Part shown: positions 11,019 to 21,419 of the stretch, in pieces
How positions within the stretch are numbered: position 1 is the stretch's first letter
How the letters are laid out: each line of letters begins with the position of its first letter
Translations under genes and position numbers: made by a program
Notes under the pieces: model-generated
Told to the model about the DNA's origin: nothing
The model's input: only the letters and a program-made list of their open reading frames with translations
Databases searched by the model: none
DNA from: Rhyacophila brunnea
Taxonomy: Eukaryota > Arthropoda > Insecta > Trichoptera > Rhyacophilidae
Direction: 5' to 3'
NCBI GenBank assembly: GCA_022495005.1
Contig: JAGYXB010000374.1
Location: forward strand, 186,001-250,000
DNA length: 64,000 nt

Positions 11019-12243
11019 TTCTTAAATGTTTTAGGTGTCAATAATTATTTGGCACCAGCTAGTAAGCTCGGATGCTATGTGGGATTTATTGTTTTTCGAT
11101 TACGAATCGGCTATGACGGCGTTTTGCTTTACATCAGCTCTGATTGAATGTAGTTACTAGCAAAATTGATGAACCACGTATAAAAAAGCTTCACTTTAAA
11201 AACAGAATGCAAAAGATGTAGATTAGCATGTTTATATTTTTGATTTAAAGATTCGAAAATGGTTACGTATGACTGCTTTATTTGAATCTCTCTGGTGGAC
11301 ACGGCAAGACAGAATACGGACTGCTAACTTTTGTTGGTCACTCTTTTGCATAGGTATGCCTCGCTGGAGTCTGAATGCCACACGTTAATACAAAAGGATT
11401 TCATAATATATTTATGTAGGTATATCGCAGAATGGTTACATTGCATACGTAAAGTATAATATATACTATATTACAATGTACATTAAACTTTATGAAAAAT
11501 GTAAAAGGTCGACCACAGGGGTGAGAGAAATTATTTTGCTGCGTACCTATTTGATTTATTGCAAGAATAATATATAAAAAATCAGCAGTCTAGACTTCAA
11601 CGCTTTGTTTACAGAAAAAAGTTTTTTTTTTAAATTTCATATATTACGAATTTCCCTACGACCATGACACTAAGGATAGTTTTAATTTTAATACTAATTA
11701 ATAATTATATTCGAAATATAAAATGCTCTGTTCGCTCTGAACCAAAGTCTCTCAAATTGGATGAAACTGATCTTCATAGTTAGTTTTATATAATATATGT
11801 AAATACATACTATCTGTGTACCGTAATATGTGGTGACTTTGACCCTGGGGGGAATCATTGGCTCAAAATCGGAAACATATTGAATCAGCGATATATGTGT
11901 CCTTTTTATTTAAAACGTGTGATTTTAAGAATATTCTAATAGATTTAACTAGTGATACCATTTAAAATTACTGATACAATTTATCGGCCATAACATCGAA
12001 GTCTAAATTTTGAAATAGAAGTCGCTCCACAAATTTTGTTCACATCCACGAAGTGATCGCACATAAACAAGTAAGTTAATCGTTTATAGTATTGGAATAT
12101 GTTCAAAATATGATATCATGCAATATTTTTGTTAAAAAATGAAACAATTTTACGATTTTTCTTAAACACAATAGAGTATGTTTCTTAAAAAATTAGGGAT
12201 TAGGAATCCCTAATTTTGGGCCAGGCTAAGTATCCACATTCAT
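11019..12243. other. AT-rich DNA, nothing recognised
   Basis: No coding frame, TIR pair or RNA-like box was recognised in this 1.2 kb. Confidence 0.45.
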
Positions 12244-12350
12244 GAAGTGGGTGAAGTGGGTCAAGTAGTTGAAGTGGGTGAAGTGGATGAAGTGGGTCAA
12301 GTGGATCAATTGGATCAAGTGGATCAAGTGGGTGAAGTGGATGAAGTGGA
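12244..12350 (+). repeat. 9-bp minisatellite, about 12 units
   Basis: Twelve consecutive units follow the pattern (G/C)AAGTGG(G/A)T with a few substitutions (one CAAGTAGTT, one CAATTGGAT). Variant units are interspersed, as expected for an array shaped by repeat gain and loss. Read in one frame it would encode repeating K-W-V/M, but there is no start codon or surrounding gene to make that meaningful. Confidence 0.9.
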
Positions 12351-12521
12351 ATAATAAATGACATAATAAATCAGTGATGCACTAAGTTTATCTTAATTAA
12401 AAGTTTTTATTGTGATTTTTCATGTAACTGTTATTTTATTTATGTTTAGTTAGTAACCGTAATCGGTATGTTCTTTTCTAGTTCTCAATTTAATTGGATT
12501 CAATCATGTCTATTTTTATTG

Positions 12522-13120
12522 TTACCACGTTTTTATTAGCTCGTTTTCTTGTTTGTCTAGTACAAATCTTGCAATCGATTTTTAACTAATTTCACGACTA
12601 GCTAGACATTTGAAACTTTTAGAATATATCAGAACACGATGAAAATGCATTCTTTTAATACTAGCTTTTAGCCTACTAGATTTTTAGCCATCTTTAAGCA
12701 GAATTGAATTAATTTTTAGTTAATTCTGTTTTGTATGGAAAGTTAGTTCCAAAAAAATCCGCAAGGTGGCGCTTCGATCGAATTCAATGCTTGCACTTTT
12801 GCGTAATGGCGTTCGATGATTTTGAAAAAAGAATTAATTCGCTTTCTTGTTTTTTGTTTGTTTGGTTTTTACTTCATATCAAGTACAAGTTTTAAAAATC
12901 TCATATATGTTATTCAATTAATAAATGTTTGAAAATTTCTTATAATTGCTCTCTTTATTACGCATTTGATCATTTTCTTTCAAGTTGATGGAGTAATAAT
13001 TCATCAAAAAATTTACAAAAAGTATTTATTAATACATAGAATAAAATTGTCAAGTTTATGATTCAATAGAAGTTAAAAAGCGTGGTATATAAAAAGTTCT
13101 TTTTAATCTTGCAATTATTG
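12522..13120 (-). repeat. Family X repeat, diverged copy, reversed
   Basis: On the minus strand this begins with AAGAACTTTTTATATACCACG, continues with a TTGAATCATAAACTTGACAA-like segment and ends with CGAGCTAATAAAAACGTGG, the same order as the copies at 17586, 27488 and 47588. It is longer than those and its centre is rearranged. The GAATTCAATTCTGCTTAAAG-like segment is recognisable but altered. There is no coding capacity, so it is probably a non-autonomous DNA transposon. Confidence 0.65.
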
Positions 13121-13795
13121 AATTATTAATAATTTTGTTATTTGAAAATCTCATGTGTGTGTAGTACGTACCAATATGTGTGAGTGTATTATTAGTATAA
13201 TATCAAAGTATTTACATATGAATTTTAATTTTGTAATAAATATGTGTTGCCTCGTCGTAAGCTATAATATGAATAATCATATTAGCTATATATTAGAATA
13301 ATCATAGCTATAAAGCCATGTATTGTTTGTATGTAAATTAATGAATAACATTCTAAATTTAAATAAATGTATGAACTTATTTCAGCGACCTAGGATTTAA
13401 GAATGAAAGGATTGTTTGACTATCTTAAATTAAATATGACTAGATACATCTGGTACATGGCAATAAGTACCTGGGTATAGTGTTAGGGCAATCCCTATTC
13501 ATCCCCAAATAAAACGAGGGTTAGTTTTTGGTTGCACGGTGATATTTTCCTTCCCCTGGTGATTGTAATTCAATTTGCCACATCATATCACATTAAAAGG
13601 TACACACATATCAAATTATTCAACCTTTTGTCATTTATAATCATAAAGAAACACTTATTTTCGATTGAACAAGCATGAATGGTCAAAAACCGTTAGATTT
13701 ATGACACCAAGTGGTTATATTTATTATTGAGTTAGTAAAATATAAAACAAACTGATTGGAAAGCATAAGACAAATTGTGAAAACTTAATATTTTG
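13121..13795. other. AT-rich DNA, nothing recognised
   Basis: No gene or element boundary was recognised in this stretch. Confidence 0.45.
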
Positions 13796-13799
13796 TAAG

Positions 13800-13975
13800 T
13801 AATAATAGATATTTACATTGTTACGCTCCAGAATTGGAGCATAGATACGGTAAGCACAAGGTCGCACCATTTCCCTCGCTCTATCGCTACTTCTCGCGCC
13901 TCCGGCAATATGAGACATGCAGTACGTAGATCGCTTATGTAGCACCGTTGTAGAGTGAAGGAGGGTCGGATCCGG
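13800..13975 (-). pseudogene. LINE reverse-transcriptase C-terminal remnant, family C
   Basis: On the minus strand a frame reads FTLQRCYISDLRTACLIL followed by PEAREVAIERGKWCDLV. This aligns along its length with LTLRRCYKSDLRAACLTW and REAQELAMDREKWRQLV at 39515, so both come from one family. The pattern basic-rich start, SDLR.A, then D/E-R-x-KW near the end is typical of the final 50 residues of RTE-type LINE proteins found widely in insects. It is only a fragment, cut at both ends. Confidence 0.65.
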
Positions 13976-15055
13976 AACACGTGTACCTATACGCCAGTAT
14001 CCCAGTATTTTTCCATATTGAAATACCGGTTTTAAAAATCAGATGATACCGATATATTTGGTATTGAAAATGGAAAAAAAATGTTTTAATTAACATATAA
14101 AGCTTAACATGACTGTATTTTTGTCGGGTTATGCGATATTTGGTTTACTTCCGTTGCCCTTCAACGCCCTGGAGACTAGGAACGGCACGTGCTATAAAAT
14201 ATTTATATTTTAAAGAGATTTTTATATTATGTATCTATTTATTGGTAAATAATTCTGTTTTTCTCCCATATATTTTAAGAATACCAATATTAATACCGGT
14301 ATTCAATAGGAAATACCAAAATTATGGTATAAGTATTTTCATTCGGTATTGCAATCCTTATTCGTGACTACTTCAATCATCGACGGCTGACGTGTCACGA
14401 ACTCGAGTGTTTTGTAACGTGGTCGTACCAATTTACCTCTAGGGTTCGGTGGAGACATCGCTTCTCAAAGCTCAAAAGTCGGGATCTTCAGAGCCTGATA
14501 AGATGCTATATCTGACAGCCTTACATGAGTACAGGTAGCATGCACGCGTTGAACAAACAACAGTTGGTCCTATCCAAAATCAGAATACCGCCTTAAATTT
14601 TCACGCGACCCTAAGTTGGCTGAATGCAGACCTTGTCATGTCACATCTTTCACATTTCTATCAGAAATTATGATATATTTGGAATTCGAATAAAATTCAT
14701 TCATGTCAATATATTACGCTTAGATAATATTGGTGCAATGAGCAAAAAAATATACCTACCTCAAAATTTATAATAGATATCGTCACCCCGGTTCTAACTC
14801 TAAGATCGCACATATAAACTTATCTCGACTATAACACATTGCTAGAACTGATGTGATTTTGATGGTATTTACAAAACACACGTAGTTTAATGAACCTCCG
14901 CGCAAAGCTTGAATGCGATATTTTGGTTTGAAAAAAACAGCAGATGTCGCAAACTCGCAAGCAACAAATTTTACCATGGGGTGCAGGTATAATACCAAAA
15001 TGTCGCATCGGCACATGTGCAGGAGCTGCTTTTTCATTCGTTTCGGCTAGCCGTG
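13976..15055. other. Mixed AT-rich DNA, nothing recognised
   Basis: Short overlapping frames occur but none has a recognisable domain. The segments around 14400-14650 and 14880-15050 are less AT-rich and have no element ends that I can define. Bases 15056-15063 form a separate regulatory motif. Confidence 0.4.
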
Positions 15056-15063
15056 TGACGTCA
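15056..15063. promoter_or_regulatory. Palindromic CRE/ATF site TGACGTCA
   Basis: A perfect 8-bp CRE (TGACGTCA) lies about 0.5 kb upstream of the CpG-rich block at 15560-15915. One 8-mer can occur by chance in 64 kb, so a role is inferred only from its position. Confidence 0.3.
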
Positions 15064-15329
15064 TTGTCCTTACATCACCATGGAAGAAAGTTGCAACACT
15101 GTGCCCAGTTGAGACGATTTTCAATGTACGATCAGGCTAAAGCTTTCTGACTGGTTTTATAATTTTCCATAAATATAAGTATATAATATAATGAGGTTAG
15201 TTTGAAAAGTTTATTTTTAAATATAGTAAAATATTTTTTTGGAATAAAATACTTTTTTAAGGCTACAAACTTATCCAATAATTTTCCAATTGACTAGATT
15301 CAAGCATACATTAAAAATGCAACGTGTGA

Positions 15330-15400
15330 ATATGACAAGCTTGGTATTCGAACCCGAGACCCACTGCGTCAGAAGCGGACATTTTACCACTTATTCACGT
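15330..15400 (-). repeat. tRNA-derived SINE fragment
   Basis: On the minus strand, GGGTCTCGGGTTCGAATACC contains a B box (GGTTCGAATACC), and an A-box-like AGTGGTAAAATG lies upstream. Only the tRNA-like head is visible and no acceptor stem forms. Confidence 0.5.
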
Positions 15401-15559
15401 AACTTTAGAACCATTGACTGATCGATAAAAACTTACACTTACATAATTAAAAATTATTTGCTTTCAATTCGTTATTGTGTCATTTATGTTTGATTCGACT
15501 TTGCACAATCATTTCCCTTACCAACACTTATGCAATAAATTCTCTTCGTTTTTTGAAAT

Positions 15560-15915
15560 GAGAAGTTCACCGCGCGTCGCGAAGCGGCTCTTTCCCGCCG
15601 AAACTTTTCCGCGCCGACGCCTTTTTTCGCGCCAAGAGCGTCACAATGGCGGAGCTCGACCGTGTAATTGGATGGGATCGCGCGCAAATCCCGATCGGAA
15701 AACTCATCTCTTTTCATCCCCGCGCTACGGTATCGCGCCGTCCCTCTCTGTCGCTCTCAATCTTGTTTGGAAACAGCCGGTTATTGGCTTGGGGCCGGTT
15801 ATTGCCGGCAGATAAGTTTGCGAGTGTGTAATTTAAGACTGCGCCGTTCATTTTCACACTTCTTTCGTGACAATTCCTTTTGTTGGAAGTCTCAGATTGA
15901 CATTATTTTGTAAAG
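15560..15915 (+). promoter_or_regulatory. CpG-rich promoter with possible non-coding first exon
   Basis: This block stands out from AT-rich surroundings by dense CpG (CACCGCGCGTCGCGAAGCGG, CGCGCCGACGCC, GATCGCGCGCAAATCCCG). It contains ATGGCGG at 15646, close to the YY1/Pleiohomeotic core. It ends with a strong splice donor, GTAAAG/GTGAGC, so the last exon base would be 15915. A frame from the ATG at 15646 (61 codons, MAELDRVIGWDR...) closes at 15831, before the donor, so any exon here would be mostly untranslated or carry an upstream frame. Features of this kind fit the first exon of a widely expressed insect gene with a long intron 1. No downstream partner exon was recognised. Confidence 0.4.
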
Positions 15916-16340
15916 GTGAGCGAGTTTGGCTATAAATAATCTGTAAAATCTATTAAAGAACCTTTTTAATTGCCGATAAAATCCGGTATAAACGATCCTG
16001 TGAAGGTTTCTAAAAATATGAATTTTTGTTGAAATAGTGGTGATGAATATGGTCACGAAGAGACGCTTTACGTGACTGGCACTATACGTCGGTATTCTTA
16101 CATACTATTTTTCAGGCGATACAAAACGTCGTGAAATATAAATTTAAAAATCAACGGAATGATTTGTTAAAATTCATCCTAAAGACAGTAATACATCGTA
16201 CACTAGTCTTTATCGATGTATTATTGTCCTGGTAATACTTCTAGCAACAAAGATGTAAGTATATGATTACATAAATAGAAAGACGTACTTACGTATACTT
16301 TGATTTGATATAGGTATTTGACTTTATAAACACACGTTAT
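15916..16340. other. Possible start of intron 1, nothing else recognised
   Basis: AT-rich DNA after the GTGAGC donor. It contains an inverted pair, GTAATACATCGT and CGATGTATTAT near 16187-16226, forming a small hairpin. No coding frame is present. Confidence 0.4.
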
Positions 16341-16708
16341 CCCATTCGCTGCGGACCTTTTAATTAATATTTAATTACCACATTTATATAGCATTCTAAT
16401 TATATATAATGGACACCTGATGGGCAACGCACCAGTTGCGTTGGACGCAGCGAATGGGATGTATGTAGTCAGAAGCAAGTAGTGCCGGGTTTCCCATAAG
16501 ACTAAACGGGCTATAACCCAGGGCCTCTAAATTGTAACTGACTGAAACTGACAAAAATCACGAGGCAAAGGAAGCAACTTTGTCGGCGCCAAACTCGAAA
16601 AAGGTACTTCCAACAGGTGCGTTGCCAATTAGTTGGCCATTAGATATTATTAGCATGTTAATTAAATGTGATAATTAAATAATAATTAACCGGTCTGCAG
16701 TGAATGAG
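16341..16708. repeat. MITE-like inverted repeat, 368 bp
   Basis: CCCATTCGCTGCGGACC at the left is mirrored by CCGGTCTGCAGTGAATGAG at the right. The arms continue with TTAATTAATATTTAATTA and GGCAACGCACC-type sequence in both. A second partial end (GGACGCAGCGAATGGGATG) sits at 16443-16461, so one arm seems to have been duplicated. No coding frame. Confidence 0.6.
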
Positions 16709-17585
16709 TTTAAATAATACTTAATATTATTGAAATCAATTGGAGTAAACTTGAAAATGCATAATAAAAACATTTCTTTTAATATAATAGTGTAGCGGTA
16801 TGTATCAATGAAACAATTCTGCTGTTATATCGATAAAAGTTCGCATGTTGCAAGAATTACAATTATTATTATTACACCAGAATGACTTCTGTTTTGGGGG
16901 GGGGGGCAATAAATATTACGCCTGGGCTCCTTCAAGTATACCAATAGCAAGTATATTAAACTTTACATATCCTCCTTATTAATCCATAAAATAGTAGAAA
17001 CAAATATTTATACCGGTATAAGTACAATGATTACGATAAAAATATGAAAGAAAAAAACGAAATCATATTGCATTAAAATAACAAACATAAGCTAGTATTC
17101 AACTCATGTAAATCGTCCCGTTTACAGTGGAGTAGAAGAAAGGGGTGCATTTAATAAGTTTTATCCTTCGAGCGGAATGAGAATTGCGAATGGTTATCGC
17201 TTAATCGGTATGCAGATAAGCCAAGCTGTTTGATGAAGTCAATTTGTTCTGTTAGTTTTAAAGAAAATTTTAAGCTTCGCCAAAATTTACGTTTTCTATT
17301 AGATTTCGTTATAAGATATTGTAAAACAATCTTTGTACGATTTAGCGCGAAAATTATGCACGATTATAGTAAAGTGAAAATGTTAATATTTTAAGAAACA
17401 TTTAAAATAAGTGTAATTGGTAAAATTGGTGAAAAGATTTCATGGGCATATTTTTATTTTCATAATATCTTAATCCAAGCTGACGCGATATTTACACTTC
17501 AATACTTATTTTTACATGTTAGGTTATATTGCGATGAAATCATTTAATAAATTTTGGTACTCATATAAGACAATATTATGTAAAA
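16709..17585. other. AT-rich DNA with an 11-base G run
   Basis: No gene or element end was recognised. A run of 11 G is at 16896-16906. Confidence 0.45.
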
Positions 17586-18058
17586 TAATTATAAGATAAA
17601 AAGAACTTTTTATCTACAACGTTTTTAAATTTTCTGTTGAATCATATAAACTTGGCTCGACTAGCTTAAACGATCAAAAAAAATGTACTTGATAGAAATA
17701 ATACTGAAATGTTATTTTGACATGTCATATTGATTTCCATAGTAACGCACGTATATATTAATGATTTAGTTGCTAGGATCCCAGACCCCTCTAGCAACCA
17801 ATAATGGTGTCAAAATAACTTTTTATACCAAACAGAATTAACTGATAATGAATTCAATTCTACTTAAAGATGGCTAAAAGTATTAAAAAATGCATTGGGA
17901 TCGTGTTTTGATATATTTTAAAAGTTTCAAAAGTCTAGCTAGTCGGAAAGTTGCAATTGCAATAGCTACAATAGATACAATAGCGATTGCAAGATATGTA
18001 CCGGACAAAGAACCAACGGACAAATAAGAATACGAGCTAAGAAAAACGTTGTAAAATA
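17586..18058 (+). repeat. Family X repeat, about 470 bp
   Basis: This starts with ATAAGATAAAAAGAACTTTT and ends with TAAGAATACGAGCTAAGAAAA followed by CGTTGTAAAATAC. It shares ordered segments with 47588-48062 and 27488-27910: CTGTTGAATCATATAA, CATAGTAACGCACGTATATA, TTGCTAGGATCCCAG and GAATTCAATTCTACTTAAAG. There is no coding frame. ACAACGTTTTTA occurs inverted near both ends, so a MITE is the best reading. Confidence 0.75.
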
Positions 18059-18770
18059 CAACCCGTACAAAATATCTATAAGAATTTTATAAATTTAAAA
18101 ATAACTAGGTACATACCTACTTGAATTACCATTATGTACATATACACTGGATTGCCTGATATAAATAATATGTATCTAATATACAAGGTAGAATTTTTTT
18201 TTAAATCTTACAATGAATTATCAATGACTTTTTATTGGGCATTTTTACATACTCTAGTTTAAATGTTAAATGAGATTTTTTTATATAATATAGTTACGTG
18301 TTTTTCCGACTTATGTGTGCGATAAATGGAAACTCTACCATCCTTGTAAGTTTTGATTTGTGTGCTCATGATAACTAGGTATCTATCGGGAAGTAGGTAC
18401 GAGTTGTTTGTTCTTTTAAAATGTAGAACCAACTGCCATTTGTGATGAAAATTTGGAGGATCATAATATATATTGTATTCATATGTCAATTAATGATATA
18501 TTTCACTTAAGTGAGTTTCATTTAAATGGATCTGATTTCAAAATCACTTAATTACGCCAGTTTTTCATTTGAATATTTGTTTTCATTATGTTTGTAACTT
18601 ATTGTTTTTGAGAAATCTATAAATATCGGATTTGTTAACTGTTGAACTTATAATTTGTAATGAAGACAGTGTGATAAAAGAAATAAACAAAATACTTCTT
18701 AAAAATATTTAATGCTTAATGCTTTTGACGCAAAGAATTAAATTAATACAGTAGCTTAAAATTATGCATG
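18059..18770. other. AT-rich DNA, nothing recognised
   Basis: No supported feature. A 76-codon minus-strand frame at 18259-18489 has no recognisable domain. Confidence 0.45.
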
Positions 18771-19094
18771 TTATATTGTTGTCTCATAATTCATTACAAT
18801 TGTCAAAAAGATGAACAATCTGCCAATTGGGCATACGTGCCATGGTAATTTGTGAAAAATATGGCCAGGGAGAGATGGTAGAGATAAGCAGCGAACAGGC
18901 TGGTTCTTGCACGAACCTTCGAATAAAACTTTTGGCTGGGCAACATCCGCCAAATTCATAAAACGTTCTCTCAACAAACGTTTCCTCGCTGCGATTCCAT
19001 GAAAACTTCTATTAGCATCCCTATCTGCCCTCACGTAAACTGCCTTTATAACTTGTCCAGCTACTCGTATATCCAGAGCTGTACCTGACCACAC
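18771..19094 (-). CDS. Unrecognised minus-strand reading frame, possible exon
   Basis: A minus-strand frame of 107 codons has a composition closer to coding DNA than most frames here: IRVAGQVIKAVYVRADRD, FHGIAARKRLLRERFMNLAD, then a leucine- and proline-rich end. A possible acceptor, TTTTTTTTAATGTGTGTGGTCAG, lies just inside its start, and the frame ends at a stop at 18771. I do not recognise the family and cannot exclude decayed transposon coding sequence. The C-terminal 40 codons look less coding-like than the first 65. Confidence 0.2.
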   Translation of the reverse strand: MWSGTALDIRVAGQVIKAVYVRADRDANRSFHGIAARKRLLRERFMNLADVAQPKVLFEGSCKNQPVRCLSLPSLPGHIFHKLPWHVCPIGRLFIFLTIVMNYETTI

Positions 19095-19924
19095 ACATTA
19101 AAAAAAATGCTGATAATATCCTGTTCATATTTATCAATTGACGTTAATATGTATAAGTAGACGACATTTTAAAAAACCATGGTTTTTTATTCCGTGTTTA
19201 CCTACGATAAGACCTAAAAATGCATCGATAAGGGATTTGACCGGACATATATTTTTATAATCAGGAATGAATTTCGTGTGATTTTGTGTTACTTAATAAA
19301 TAAAAGTTTCCTGAAATCCTCATAGTTTATCATAGCCATAGACCGTAGCTCTCTTATATGACTCTCGCGACAAAAGCGATCGGGAGTATTGAAAAAGTTT
19401 TATTAGAAAAATATAATTCGAAAGATATATAAAACGTCTTGCTGCCATTGTTTTTTAAGTATACCTATATAGAAGAAGAGTAACTGTAATAGTGTATGTG
19501 TTTGAGTATTTTTTTGTTAACCGTTTCTTGTCATTCATTTGAATCATTCGATTCAAAACTTAAATCAATTAAAATTTAGTCGTTAGTATTAAATAAATCT
19601 ATAATCTAAAATCACAAATACAACAGCCACGCAAAGTTAATTCAATTTTTCTAGTATAAGGTAGTAGCTTGAAGAATAGAGGTATCCAAGTATTTGACAT
19701 ACTAATTTCACTAAAAACAAATGAGAAAAGTCATGTGGCTTTTATTAATAATTTATGTATGTATTTTGTCTTAATAATATTAAATTAGTGAGAAAATCAA
19801 TTTATTTATTATTATTAATTTAGACTAATGTACCTAAATCAATTTCCTCGAAAATTATGCTTCGCAAACAGTAGTGTTCAACATAATTTAAATGTACATT
19901 ATCGAGTCATAGACCCTGAGGGCA
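19095..19924. other. AT-rich DNA, nothing recognised
   Basis: No gene, element end or RNA-like box was recognised. Confidence 0.45.
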
Positions 19925-20220
19925 AGGGAGTGAAAGGCAATTGATGTCTTTGAAATGTGGTGTTGGCACCAAATGCTTCGTATTTCTTTAACAGAGCACA
20001 TGACGAATCAGCCAATTATCCAGAGACTACAAATAAAGAAACGGCTTTCGACAGTAAGTTTGAGACACATTCTGTTCCTTTTTGGACATTTTGTTCGGCG
20101 CGGACCGGATCCTGGAGAGACTGGTGGTTTTGGGTAGCCACCAGGGAAAGCGAAGAAGAAAAATAATATCTGCGCGCTGTAGCGACCAAGTGATTACCGG
20201 GGCAGCATCTGAGAGAAACA
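19925..20220 (+). pseudogene. LINE (RTE-like) reverse transcriptase 3' remnant, family B
   Basis: The plus strand encodes DVFEMWCWHQMLRISLTEH, then IIQRLQIKKRLSTVSLRHIL and FGHFVRR. This is the conserved segment after the RT palm in RTE-type insect LINEs (FEMWCWRRML...W..H, then LRHILFFGHI.RR). The frame breaks after FVRR and continues in another frame with weak similarity. The second copy of the family is at 39060. Only the terminal part is present, with no poly-A, so it is a dead 5'-truncated fragment. Confidence 0.75.
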
Positions 20221-20757
20221 GAGTACCGCTAGAAAAACATTTATGACCATTTTACCAATCTTTTGATGAGGAAGTAATCATTTACCATTCGCTTGGGAAA
20301 CATACGTTTTCACGATTATTTGAACGCCACAATCAGAAGAATTTACCCGTGCTACAACATTCAAAAATTAAATCAAATAAAAAGGAAAAATTTGAGTAGG
20401 TTATTACGGATATATATATAGTAAATAGGATTGAAATATATCATTAAAGAAAAATCGGTGAGTACTTATGTTAGCGCTTTAGAAGTTATACTTCTTTGGC
20501 GTAACAAAACAAAAACAAAACTTGTGATAACCTAGATTCTTTGACTAGCTCTTAATTACTTATCTTGTTAAATAACACACTCAAGAAAAAGGACCGCTTA
20601 TTGGAACGCCGTTGGTTTATTTCTATACACTTTAACTAACATTACTAAATTATATAATGGTTTCTCGTTGTTTTAATTTTTAAAGTACCAACTGTCACTC
20701 TGACGTTTAATCGTTTGTTTACGTAAGGAATTACAAATGGCCGACAATAATAAATTC
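20221..20757. other. AT-rich DNA, nothing recognised
   Basis: No supported feature between the LINE remnant and the X-box-like motif. Confidence 0.45.
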
Positions 20758-20771
20758 GCTGCCTAGGCAAC
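20758..20771. promoter_or_regulatory. X-box (RFX-type) like palindrome
   Basis: GCTGCCTAGGCAAC is close to the RFX X-box pattern GTTGCC-N2-GGCAAC, with one difference. No gene start was recognised beside it, so function is unproven. Confidence 0.25.
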
Positions 20772-20804
20772 GGAACAATTTTAAACTATAATATTATACT
20801 GTAT

Positions 20805-20898
20805 AATCATCACGATTGCAGTATCATACTGTGGCGTAAAGATAGTGCGTTCGGCTGATAACCGAACAGTGGGTGGTTCGAATGCAATCGAGTGCGTT
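20805..20898 (+). repeat. tRNA-Ile-like derived sequence
   Basis: The anticodon arm TTCGG-CTGATAA-CCGAA is intact and would carry GAT (Ile). GGTGGTTCGAATGC gives a B box and TGGCGTAAAGATAGTGCG an A-box region. CGATTGC upstream and GCAATCG downstream could pair as an acceptor-like stem, but the T-arm stem does not form. It is best read as a tRNA-derived SINE head or pseudogene. An oligo-T stretch follows at about 20897. Confidence 0.5.
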
Positions 20899-21272
20899 TT
20901 TTTTCGTGTGAAAAAATAAATTATGTGTTACATGTCACACGCCAAAAATACATTTCGATCTGATTTCCCAAACGCGCCAAAAGAAGTATAACTTCAAAAA
21001 GAACTTAATAGACCATAAAATAAGAACAAGGAGTATGCATTATAAAATAATGCGATTAAACTACTTAAATTAATATCAATGAAATGAGCTATCATCAATA
21101 AGCACTTGTGCAATATACTGGAAATGAATCTCTAACTGCGGTTCTGAAAACCTGGGTAGAGAAAAATGGTATGGGGAAATCCCGGCTGGGACTTTGCCAT
21201 CCAAAATGCTCACAATGCTAAAAAGCGAGCACTGTGAAGTGTCGTCATATTATTGCTCCGCGTTATCTGATC

Positions 21273-21326
21273 GGGCGGGGGTGGTGGGGGGCGGATTCTG
21301 GATGGGCGGAGGGGGAGTTCGGGCGG
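21273..21326 (+). other. G-rich tract with G-quadruplex potential
   Basis: Six runs of three or more G occur within 54 bases (21273, 21277, 21286, 21304, 21311 and 21321) with short loops. The strand asymmetry is strong in an otherwise AT-rich region. The surrounding 21190-21420 is GC-rich with a 73-codon frame of no recognisable family, so it could also be promoter-like DNA. Confidence 0.6.
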
Positions 21327-21419
21327 CCATTATCTTCTTCGCGACAAGCGCTTCTGCTTTGTGCCTCGGGTATGGATTTGTAAATATAACGCTGCTCATA
21401 TATCTAGTTGGGTAATCGA

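Noticed and set aside
12244..12350. Tandem array as a CRISPR array or repeat protein
   Set aside because: Units are 9 bp without spacers, and there is no start codon or extended frame around it.
15477..15913. Several overlapping frames in the CpG-rich block as protein-coding genes
   Set aside because: GC-rich DNA has few stops by chance. The frames are short, overlapping, and arginine- and serine-rich. The block is better explained as promoter and untranslated exon.
20805..20898. Functional tRNA-Ile(GAT)
   Set aside because: The anticodon arm is good but the T-arm stem is broken and the overall length is too great.
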